Assembly (NCBI GenBank): GCA_031406795.1
Contig: JANOHV010000036.1
Location: 1-9,022, forward strand
Direction: 5' to 3'
Length of the DNA stretch: 9,022 bases
Source of the DNA: DATDCY01 sp031406795 [NCBI: Candidatus Rokuibacteriota bacterium]
GTDB taxonomy: Bacteria; JAUVQV01
Below the pieces are notes generated by a model. That model was not told the DNA's origin, searched no databases, and was given only the letters and a program-made list of their open reading frames with translations. The position numbers were made by a program, and so were the translations under genes. Shown here piece after piece: positions 1 to 8,022 of the stretch (positions are counted from its first letter, which is position 1; each line of letters begins with the position of its first letter).

Positions 1-1029
1 CGACGGACGATCGACCCGGGAGTTCATAATCGATGTCGTCTCCGGCATGCTCTCGATGCTGCGGCGGCTGATCGGCGAGGACATCGATCGGCCTGATGGA
101 GGACCTGGCGCGCGCCGGCAAGAGCGGCGCAGCGGGCACCGCGCGGGCCGCGCGACGATGTCGAGGCCGTCGAGGATCGGCACGCCGCTGGAGATCAGCG
201 TTCCCAGCGTGCGCGTGAACTTCGCGACCGAGACCTTGCGGATGATCATGCCGAACACCGGCAGCTTGAGCGCCATCGCGTCGGTCTGACGCTCGCCGGC
301 TTTCGACCTCCGATAGCGCTTGAGCAGGAAGATCATGCCGACGATGCCGCCGATGATGACCCACCAGTAGCTCTGCAGGAACTTGCTCAGGTCGATGACC
401 GACTGCGTGATGCCCGGGAGGGTGCCGCCGAAGTCCTGGAACATCTTCTCGAAGGTCGGGATGACGAAGATCAGCATCAGAAAGACGACGCCCACGGCGA
501 CGACGATGACGACCGTCGGATAGACCATCGCGCTCTTGACCTTCTTCTTGAGCGCCATGGACTTCTCGATGTACGCCGCCAGTCGGTTGAGGATGGTGTC
601 GAGGATACCGCCGGCCTCGCCCGCGGCAACCATGTTCACGTACAGGTCGGGGAACGCCTTGGGGTGCCGGCGCAGGGCCTCGGCGAACGTCGCGCCCCCC
701 TCGACGTCGGTCCGGACCTTGTTGATCACCGTGGCGAACGTCTTGTTGTCGGACTGGCTGCCGAGGATCTCGAGACACTGCACCAGCGGCAGGCCGGCGT
801 CGATCATCGTCGCGAACTGACGGGTGAAGGTCACCAGGTCCTTCTCTTTGACCTTGGGCTGCATCCCGGGAATCTTGAACTCGAATTCCTTGGACTTGTC
901 CTTGATCGTCGCACCGAGGACCCCCTGGCGCCGCAACTGGGCCGCGGCCGCGTTCATGTCCGCGGCTTCGATTTCGCCCTTCTGGGCGGCGCCGGACCTG
1001 CTCTTGCCTGCAAATTTGAATACCGGCAT
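1..1029 (-). CDS. pilC: PilC, type IV pilus inner-membrane platform protein, 5' part; 3' third lost or replaced
   Basis: PilC is the polytopic inner-membrane protein on which the PilB and PilT motors act to add or remove pilin. The protein starts MPVFKFAGKS at an ATG (1029-1027), with an SD-like GGGAGG 6 nt upstream, 44 bp after pilT. Residues 68-191 form the first T2SF domain, including the GEAGG turn at 137-141 and a membrane segment at about 172-192. A second hydrophobic segment lies at about 222-237. The second T2SF domain begins normally at 269 (AKFTRTLGTLISSGVPILDG) and is recognisable to Ala293. From about residue 295 the frame continues without a stop to the window edge, but the 49 or so residues are Arg/Pro/Ser-rich and unlike PilC. 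The second GExxG turn and the third membrane segment, expected in a protein of about 400 residues, are absent. Family identity is certain. Whether the gene is truly broken or the sequence is chimeric at about 148 cannot be decided here. Confidence 0.88.
   Translation of the reverse strand, partial: MPVFKFAGKSRSGAAQKGEIEAADMNAAAAQLRRQGVLGATIKDKSKEFEFKIPGMQPKVKEKDLVTFTRQFATMIDAGLPLVQCLEILGSQSDNKTFATVINKVRTDVEGGATFAEALRRHPKAFPDLYVNMVAAGEAGGILDTILNRLAAYIEKSMALKKKVKSAMVYPTVVIVVAVGVVFLMLIFVIPTFEKMFQDFGGTLPGITQSVIDLSKFLQSYWWVIIGGIVGMIFLLKRYRRSKAGERQTDAMALKLPVFGMIIRKVSVAKFTRTLGTLISSGVPILDGLDIVARPARCPLRRSCRRAPGPPSGRSMSSPISRRSIESMPETTSIMNSRVDRPS
2..91 (+). other. Fragment resembling a sensor histidine kinase (between H-box and N-box)
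   Basis: Read on the plus strand from base 2, the sequence gives EFIIDVVSGMLSMLRRLIGE followed by DID. This closely matches, from memory, the stretch just before the ATP-binding N-box of HisKA-type sensor and hybrid kinases (typically an L..VV..M..MLRRLIGEDIEL pattern). The resemblance stops after about base 88: the residues that should follow (ELR or similar) are not there, and the frame turns into Gly/Arg-rich sequence. It has no visible start, H-box, N-box or G-box, so it is a fragment and not a gene. It lies antisense to the tail of the pilC frame. PilS, the kinase that often follows pilC, would be on the other strand and does not usually carry this motif. Family assignment is by recognition only. 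Confidence 0.4.
140..154. repeat. 15-bp GC palindrome at the pilC breakpoint
   Basis: The bases CGCGCGG-G-CCGCGCG form two perfect 7-base inverted arms around a single central G. The palindrome straddles the exact point (about 148-151) where the PilC reading frame stops resembling its family. Such a strong hairpin could promote a template switch or rearrangement. In GC-rich DNA it could also be chance. Confidence 0.6.
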
Positions 1030-1073
1030 CGTGTTCCTCCCGCCTGCTCCCGGTCGCGCGTCCCCGCGTCAGC

Positions 1074-2180
1074 CTAACGTCGCTGGGCCGCGCCGGCGCC
1101 CGCCGCACCGGCCGCCCCGCGCTGGATCATCTGAGTCAGCTCCTCGGTGTCCGAGGAGCGCCCGATGCACTCGTCGTAGGTGATCTGACGCTTCGAATAC
1201 AGCGCGTAGAGCGCCTGGTTCATCGTCTGCATCCCGAACTTTGTCTGCCCGGCCTGCATCATGCCGTAAATCTGATGGATCTTGTCCTCGCGGATCAGGT
1301 TGCGGATGGCGACATTCGGGATCATGACCTCGATCGCGCAGGCCCGGCCGTGGCCGCTGGCTTTCGGGATCAGCTGCTGGGAGATGACCCCCTCGAGCAC
1401 GAACGAGAGCTGGGCCCGGACCTGCGACTGCTGGTGCTGCGGGAAGACGTCGATGATGCGGTTGATGCTCTGCAGGCAGGAGTTCGTGTGCAGCGTGGCA
1501 AAGCAGAGGTGCCCGGTCTCGGAGACGGTCAGCGCGGCCTCCATCGTCTCGAGGTCGCGCATCTCGCCGATCAGCACGACGTCGGGGTCCTGCCGCAGCA
1601 CGTACTTGAGCGCCAGCTTGAAACTCTTCGTGTCGGCGTGCACCTCGCGCTGGTTCACGATGCACTTCTTGTGATGATGCAGATACTCGATCGGGTCCTC
1701 GACGGTCATGATGTGCTCGGCGCGCTCGTTGTTGATCTTGTCGAGCATCGCGGCCAGCGTCGTGGACTTGCCGCTGCCGGTCGGCCCGGTGACCAGCACC
1801 AGCCCCTTCGGCCTGTCGCACAGTTCGCTGATGATCCGCGGCAGGCCGAGCTCCTCGAAGGTCAGGATCTTGAACGGGATCGTCCGGATGGCCGCCGCGA
1901 CGGCGCCGCGCTGCATGAAGATGTTGGCGCGAAAGCGCGAGAGACCCTTGACGCCGAAGGAGAGGTCGAGCTCGTCCTCTTCCTCGAACTTGTACTTCTG
2001 GGCGTCGGTGAGAATGCTGTAGCAGACGCGCTTGGTGTCGGCGGCCATCAGCGCTTCGACGTTTTTCACCGGGGTGATCGCGCCGTCGATGCGCATCATC
2101 GGCGCCGTCCCGGTGGTGATGTGGAGATCGGAAGCCCCCTTCTCGATCATCTCCTTGAGAAGTTCGTGCAAACTGACCAT
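1074..2180 (-). CDS. pilT: PilT, type IV pilus retraction ATPase
   Basis: PilT is the hexameric cytoplasmic ATPase that powers pilus retraction (twitching motility) by driving PilC to return pilin to the membrane. The 368-residue protein has the N-terminal PAS-like domain (about 1-105) and the RecA-like ATPase domain. Visible motifs are Walker A GPTGSGKST (132-140), Asp box TVEDPIEY (159-166), Walker B DPDVVLIGEMRD (198-209), His box ATLHTNS (228-234) and the PilT signature AIRNLIRE (291-298). That signature separates it from PilB and is known to be needed for retraction. It lacks the MshEN domain and the Cys4 zinc site of PilB. The ATG start has a GGGGGG tract 6 nt upstream. The last 14 residues are a low-complexity Gly/Ala tail ending in QRR, which makes it slightly longer than the usual 345 or so. 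It lies 54 bp after pilB and 44 bp before pilC, so co-transcription is likely. Confidence 0.97.
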   Translation of the reverse strand: MVSLHELLKEMIEKGASDLHITTGTAPMMRIDGAITPVKNVEALMAADTKRVCYSILTDAQKYKFEEEDELDLSFGVKGLSRFRANIFMQRGAVAAAIRTIPFKILTFEELGLPRIISELCDRPKGLVLVTGPTGSGKSTTLAAMLDKINNERAEHIMTVEDPIEYLHHHKKCIVNQREVHADTKSFKLALKYVLRQDPDVVLIGEMRDLETMEAALTVSETGHLCFATLHTNSCLQSINRIIDVFPQHQQSQVRAQLSFVLEGVISQQLIPKASGHGRACAIEVMIPNVAIRNLIREDKIHQIYGMMQAGQTKFGMQTMNQALYALYSKRQITYDECIGRSSDTEELTQMIQRGAAGAAGAGAAQRR

Positions 2181-2216
2181 GACGATCCCCCCGTGCGCAG
2201 CCCCAGCCGATGGCTT

Positions 2217-2234
2217 ATTCTAGCAGATGAACCC

Positions 2235-2245
<11 letters not shown>
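2217..2245 (-). promoter_or_regulatory. Possible weak sigma70 promoter ahead of pilT
   Basis: On the minus strand TTGCCG (2245-2240, 4 of 6 to TTGACA) is followed after 17 bp by TAGAAT (2222-2217, 5 of 6 to TATAAT). The -35 lies in the last codons of pilB and the -10 in the 54-bp gap before pilT. It could give extra PilT independently of PilB. It is only a sequence match, and a chance hit is possible. Confidence 0.3.
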
Positions 2246-4037
<1,792 letters not shown>

Positions 4038-4108
4038 AATTCCCCCAAGCTTCGACGATGCGGAAGGGTGCCCGTAACCTGTTTCACGGAGAGTGCCAAT
4101 GTGCCCTT
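4038..4108 (-). promoter_or_regulatory. Predicted 5' leader of the pilBTC transcript
   Basis: If transcription starts about 7 nt after the -10 box (near 4102), the pilB message has a leader of about 65 nt. It contains a small imperfect hairpin (CCGT...ACGG at 4073-4090) and ends with GGGGGA 3 nt before the GTG start. No known riboswitch class is recognisable; in particular I do not see the c-di-GMP GEMM pattern. Confidence 0.35.
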
Positions 4109-4137
4109 TCTATAATCCGCGCGGGCGAAAAAGTCAA
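4109..4137 (-). promoter_or_regulatory. Sigma70-type promoter of pilBTC
   Basis: On the minus strand TTGACT (4137-4132, 5 of 6 to consensus) is followed by a 17-bp spacer and TATAGA (4114-4109, 4 of 6). The site sits in the only sizeable gap between genes, 122 bp between aroE and pilB, and is markedly more AT-rich than its surroundings. It points at pilB with a leader of about 65 nt. No clear rho-independent terminator for the upstream nuo-aroE transcript precedes it, so read-through into pil is also possible. Confidence 0.6.
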
Positions 4138-4159
4138 GAAGTGAGGACGCTTACACGCA

Positions 4160-5020
4160 TCATTCGGCACGCGCGGCCGCGTCCACCAGCGCCCGCCGCA
4201 TGACGCCCGACGGCGCCTCCCGGCCGGTCCAGAGCGTGAAGGCGAGCGCCCCCTGGTGCAGGAGCATCTGCAGTCCGTCGACGGTCCGGGCGCCGCTGGC
4301 CCTGGCCGCGAGGAGCAGCGGGGTGCGCCGGGGATGGTAGACGATGTCCATCACGGTCTGGCCCCGCCGCAGCGCCGCGAGCGGCACCGGCAGCGGGTCA
4401 TCCGGCCGGCCGCCCAGCGGGGTGGTGTTCACGATGACCTCGCAGCCCTCGACCTGTGGCGTCCAGTGCGCTCCTCCGCTTGCGACCGCGGCGATGTCGG
4501 GCGCAGGGAAATTCGCGCGCAGCGCGCGGCAGAGCGAGCGCGCCCGGGCGCCGGAGCGGTTGGCGATCAGCAGCGAGCGGCAGCCGCGGGCCAGGCAGGC
4601 GTACGCCACCGCGCGCGCCGCCCCTCCCGCGCCGACGATCAGCACCCGCGCGCCGCGCAGTTCGGTCCGCCCCTCGATCTCCAGGGCCAGGCGAAACCCC
4701 TCCGCGTCGGTGTTGTGCCCGATGAGCCGCCCGTCCCGGACGACGACCGTGTTGACCGCGCCGATCGCCCTGGCCTGCCGGTCGACCTCGTCGAGCAGCG
4801 ATACGACCCGCTCCTTGTACGGGATGGTGACGTTGATCCCCCAAAACCCGAGCAGCGGCAGCGCACGCAGCACGGGACGCAGTTGATCGGGGGCGATCTC
4901 GAAGGCCTGATAGCAGGCGTCGAACCCGGCACGCCGCAGCGCGGCCCGGTGCATGGCGGGAGAGAGCGACGCGCGCACCGGGTTGCCGACGATGCCGAGC
5001 AGCCCGGCCGGCCGCGGCAT
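4160..5020 (-). CDS. aroE: Shikimate dehydrogenase (NADP+)
   Basis: AroE reduces 3-dehydroshikimate to shikimate with NADPH, the fourth step of the shikimate pathway to aromatic amino acids and folate, in the cytoplasm. The 286-residue protein shows the substrate site SLSP (18-21), NVTIPYK with catalytic Lys69 (63-69), GAVNT (87-91) and HNTDAEG (102-108) with the catalytic Asp105. The NADP site is GAGGAA (130-135) with ANRS (153-156). The C-terminal signature DGLQMLLHQGA (248-258) contains the substrate-binding Gln. Length and motif order are those of full-length AroE. The frame is open upstream to 5134, but that extension overlaps nuoN and is Ser/Arg-rich. The chosen ATG (5020-5018) has GAGG 4 nt upstream and begins right before the conserved GIVGNP stretch. 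A GTG sits directly before it. It starts 34 bp after nuoN, so it is probably carried on the nuo transcript, although it has no functional link to complex I or pili. Confidence 0.96.
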   Translation of the reverse strand: MPRPAGLLGIVGNPVRASLSPAMHRAALRRAGFDACYQAFEIAPDQLRPVLRALPLLGFWGINVTIPYKERVVSLLDEVDRQARAIGAVNTVVVRDGRLIGHNTDAEGFRLALEIEGRTELRGARVLIVGAGGAARAVAYACLARGCRSLLIANRSGARARSLCRALRANFPAPDIAAVASGGAHWTPQVEGCEVIVNTTPLGGRPDDPLPVPLAALRRGQTVMDIVYHPRRTPLLLAARASGARTVDGLQMLLHQGALAFTLWTGREAPSGVMRRALVDAAARAE

Positions 5021-5054
5021 CACGCCTCGCTGCGGCGGAGCACTGAGCGCCCCG

Positions 5055-6497
5055 CTAGCCGAGGACGGCCTTGGCGGCAATTTCGATGAAGACGCGCGGC
5101 ACGACGCCGGCGATCGCGGTGCCGACGGCCGCAAGGAGGATCATGGAGGTCAGCAGGCAGAACCCGGTCGGCGAGGCCGCGCCTTCCGCGCCATCGGGAT
5201 CGGGCAGCAGGTACAGCGCATAGACCGCGCGCAGGTAGTAGTAGGCGCCGATCGCGCTGCCGAGCAGGGCCACCACGACCAGACCCTGATAGCCGGCGCG
5301 CCAGCCTTCGAGGAAGACCCAGAACTTCGCGGGGAACCCGGCCGTGGGCGGGATGCCGGCGAGCGAGAGCAGGAACAGCGCGAACAGCCCCCCCATCAGC
5401 GGATAACGCCGGCCGAAACCGGCCAGATCGCGCCACGCGAGCTCCGTGCCGGTCGCGCGCTCGAACCAGAGCAGCGCGCCGAAGGCGCCGAGATTCATGA
5501 AGGCGTACGCGAGCAGATAGAACGCCAGCGGCCCCGACGCCTCGGGGCTGTTCCCGGATGACACCACGGCGATCAGCAGATAGCCGACGTGCGCCACGCT
5601 CGAGTAGGCGAGCATGCGCTTGAGGTTCTCCTGCGCCAGCGCGGCGAGATTCCCCCAGAGAATCGTCAGCGCGGCCAGCGACCACCAGACCGGGCCCCAG
5701 AGCGCGAACCACCCGGGAAAACCTGCGGCGAAGATCCGGGTGGCGACCGCGAGCACGGCGACCTTCGGCCCGACGGCGAGATACCCGGCCACCGGCGTCG
5801 GCGCGCCCTCGAGCACATCGGGCATCCACATCTGGAACGGCGCGGCCCCCATCTTGAACGCCAGACCGCAGGCGATGAACGCGAGCCCCGCGAGCACGAG
5901 CGAGTCGGACGCGCCGCCGCGCGCCACCGTGGCCAGGCGCTCCAGCCCGGTGGCCCCGGTGGCCCCGTAGACCAGCGAGATCCCATACATCAGCAGCGCC
6001 GACGCGAAGAGCCCGGAGATCACGTATTTGAGGGCGCCCTCGGTGGTGCTCGCGCGGGCCCAGGTGAAACCCGCGAGGATGTAGAAACTCACGGCCATCA
6101 GTTCGAGCCCGAGCAGGATCACGATCAGATCGATGCCCGAGACCATGATCATCATCCCGACGGCGGCCAGCAGCACCAGGATCACGAACTCGCCGCCGGC
6201 CTTGGAACGCCGGCCGATCTCCTCGATGGACATCAGCAGCGAGAGAGCGGCGGCCAGCAGGATCACGGACTTGAAGACCACGGAGAGCCGGTCGCCCGAC
6301 CAGAGGCCGGCCAGCATTTCCGACGACACTGCAGCGGTGGCGGGGAGGAGTACGAAGGCGGCGGCGAGCGACGCCAGACCGATGACGGCCTTGGCCATCA
6401 GACCGCGCGCGGGCCAGATGCTCTCGAGCACCGTGATCAGGACGACGCCGCCCAGCAGCAGGAGCTCCGGGCCGCAGGCCGTCAGGATGTCGTTCAT
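5055..6497 (-). CDS. nuoN: NADH-quinone oxidoreductase subunit N
   Basis: NuoN is one of three antiporter-like, proton-pumping membrane subunits of complex I and sits nearest the hinge to NuoK/J/A/H. The 480-residue protein is hydrophobic throughout, with the family's roughly 14 membrane helices. Residues of the proton path are in place: Glu132 in LGLELMAVSFYIL (E. coli Glu133), Lys215 in LAFKMGAAPF (Lys217), Lys245 in GPKVAV (Lys247) and Lys391 in TAGFPAKFWVF (Lys395). The discontinuous-helix regions APTPVAGYL and LKRMLAYSSVAHVGY are also recognisable. The ATG start (6497-6495) has GAGGGGG 5 nt upstream. The gene follows nuoM by 49 bp and precedes aroE by 34 bp, as last gene of the nuo operon. 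Nothing suggests truncation. Confidence 0.97.
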   Translation of the reverse strand: MNDILTACGPELLLLGGVVLITVLESIWPARGLMAKAVIGLASLAAAFVLLPATAAVSSEMLAGLWSGDRLSVVFKSVILLAAALSLLMSIEEIGRRSKAGGEFVILVLLAAVGMMIMVSGIDLIVILLGLELMAVSFYILAGFTWARASTTEGALKYVISGLFASALLMYGISLVYGATGATGLERLATVARGGASDSLVLAGLAFIACGLAFKMGAAPFQMWMPDVLEGAPTPVAGYLAVGPKVAVLAVATRIFAAGFPGWFALWGPVWWSLAALTILWGNLAALAQENLKRMLAYSSVAHVGYLLIAVVSSGNSPEASGPLAFYLLAYAFMNLGAFGALLWFERATGTELAWRDLAGFGRRYPLMGGLFALFLLSLAGIPPTAGFPAKFWVFLEGWRAGYQGLVVVALLGSAIGAYYYLRAVYALYLLPDPDGAEGAASPTGFCLLTSMILLAAVGTAIAGVVPRVFIEIAAKAVLG

Positions 6498-6546
6498 TGC
6501 CGCCCCCTCGCTTCACTCATTGACTTCAACCGCCCCCGGCGTGGCA

Positions 6547-8022
6547 TCAGCGGGAGAGCAGCGCCGGAATGGCGCTCTCGATGACCTGCAGGAACGGCCG
6601 CGGCGCGACGCCGACCCAGATCGTGAAGACCACGAGCGGGGCCAGCGCGAGGACCTCGAGCGTCGTGAGGTCGCCGAGCCCCGCGTACTTCTCCGGCAGA
6701 GTCCCGAAGATGACGCGCTGCAGCATCCAGAGCAGATAGGCCGCTCCGAGCACGATCCCGACCGCGACGCCCACGGCAAATGCCGGGGCCGCCGCGAAGA
6801 CCCCGATCAGGATCAGGAACTCGCCGACGAAGCCGGCCAGACCGGGCAGGCCGAGCGACGCCAGCGCGAAAAACGCCAGTACGGTCGCGTAGACCGGCAT
6901 CCGGTGCGCCAGGCCGCCGAGCAGCGGGATCGAACGCTGGTGCGTCCGCTCGTAGATCATGCCGACGCAGAGGAAGAGCGCACCGGTGATCAGGCCGTGA
7001 CCGATCATCTGGAGAACCGCGCCGGCCTCCCCGCGCGGATCGAAGGAGAAGATCCCCGCGACGACGAACCCGAGGTGGGAGATCGAGGAGTAGGCGATGA
7101 GTTTCTTCAGGTCGTCCTGCGCGAGCGCCAGCACGGCGCCGTAGATGATGCCCACGACCGCCAGCGTCAGCACCTCCGGCGCGAAATAGCGGCTGGCGTC
7201 GGGGAACAGCGGCAGCGAGAAGCGCATCAGGCCGTACGTGCCCATCTTGAGCAGCACGCCGGCGAGCACCACCGAACCCGCCGTCGGCGCCTCGACGTGG
7301 GCGTCGGGCAGCCAGGTGTGAAACGGCACCAGCGGCACCTTGATGGCGAACGCGACGAAGAAGCCGAGGAACGCCCAGACCTGCAGCTGCGGCGGGTACG
7401 AGAGCTGCGTGAGCGCAACCAGGTCGAAGGTGTAGACGCCGGTGCGCGCGCCGTGGTGCAGATAGACGGCGATCATCGCCGCGAGCATCAGCAGGCTGCC
7501 GGCCAGCGTGTACAGGAAGAACTTCACCGACGCGTAGATCCGCCGTGGCCCGCCCCAGATGCCGATCAGCAGGAACATCGGGATCAGCATCGCCTCCCAG
7601 AAGATGTAGAAGAGCATCAGATCGAGGGCGACGAAGACGCCGGTCAGACCGGCCTGAAGGAAGAGCAGCGTGATGTAATAGGCTTTTTCGCGGATGCGAA
7701 CGTGCTGCATCGAGAAGAGCACCACCACCGGGCCGAGCAGCGCGGTCAGCAGCACCAGCAGCAGACTCAGACCGTCGACCCCGAGATGATATTCGGCGCC
7801 GATGGTCGGGATCCAGCCGAGCCGCTCGACGAACTGGAAGCCCGCGTGCGTCTCGAAGCCGCACCAGAGCCCGACGGAGACGCCGAAGACCGCCAGCGTC
7901 ACCGCGAGGGAGAGCCCGCGCGCCAGTCGCACGCGCGACTGCGGCAGCAGAGCCAGAAGCAGCGCGCCGGCCACGGGCCCGAAAACCAGCACGCTCAGCA
8001 TCGGAAACGGCGAAGCGTTCAC
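6547..8022 (-). CDS. nuoM: NADH-quinone oxidoreductase subunit M
   Basis: NuoM is the middle antiporter-like proton-pumping subunit of the complex I membrane arm. The 491-residue protein has about 14 hydrophobic segments and the expected channel residues: Glu143 in FWEAMLIPMF (E. coli Glu144), Lys228 in FAIKVPLVPFHTWLPDAH (Lys234), Lys259 in LAGVLLKMG (Lys265), His342 in MIGHGL (His348) and Glu401 in GFVGEFLIL (Glu407). The motif DDLKKLIAYSSISHLGF (303-319) is diagnostic. The start is taken as GTG (8022-8020): it overlaps the nuoL stop by 4 bases (GTGA) and has a GGGGGGAG tract just upstream, a layout of translational coupling. An ATG seven codons later (8001) has no ribosome-binding site. 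The frame is open further upstream, but that part lies within nuoL and is a shadow. Confidence 0.97.
   Translation of the reverse strand: MNASPFPMLSVLVFGPVAGALLLALLPQSRVRLARGLSLAVTLAVFGVSVGLWCGFETHAGFQFVERLGWIPTIGAEYHLGVDGLSLLLVLLTALLGPVVVLFSMQHVRIREKAYYITLLFLQAGLTGVFVALDLMLFYIFWEAMLIPMFLLIGIWGGPRRIYASVKFFLYTLAGSLLMLAAMIAVYLHHGARTGVYTFDLVALTQLSYPPQLQVWAFLGFFVAFAIKVPLVPFHTWLPDAHVEAPTAGSVVLAGVLLKMGTYGLMRFSLPLFPDASRYFAPEVLTLAVVGIIYGAVLALAQDDLKKLIAYSSISHLGFVVAGIFSFDPRGEAGAVLQMIGHGLITGALFLCVGMIYERTHQRSIPLLGGLAHRMPVYATVLAFFALASLGLPGLAGFVGEFLILIGVFAAAPAFAVGVAVGIVLGAAYLLWMLQRVIFGTLPEKYAGLGDLTTLEVLALAPLVVFTIWVGVAPRPFLQVIESAIPALLSR

Noticed and set aside
4084-4098. Sigma54 promoter ahead of pilB (TGGCAC on the minus strand at 4098-4093)
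   Set aside because: After the correct 5-base spacing the -12 element reads GTGA instead of TTGC, so the essential GC element is missing.
4111-4116. TATAAT on the plus strand
   Set aside because: It has no gene to drive on that strand and is the overlapping complement of the minus-strand -10 region of the pilB promoter.
5021-5134. Longer aroE start giving a 38-residue N-terminal extension
   Set aside because: The extension overlaps the 3' end of nuoN, is Ser/Arg/Pro-rich and unlike AroE. The ATG at 5020 has its own GAGG and begins at the conserved N-terminus.
5949-5966. Tandem 9-base repeat (GGTGGCCCC twice) in nuoN
   Set aside because: It encodes the Gly-Ala-Thr-Gly-Ala-Thr loop in frame. 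Only two copies, so chance duplication in a loop is enough.
6498-6546. Small ORF in the nuoM-nuoN gap (starts ATG, 17 codons)
   Set aside because: No ribosome-binding site and an Arg-rich, arbitrary product. The gap only carries the nuoN SD sequence.
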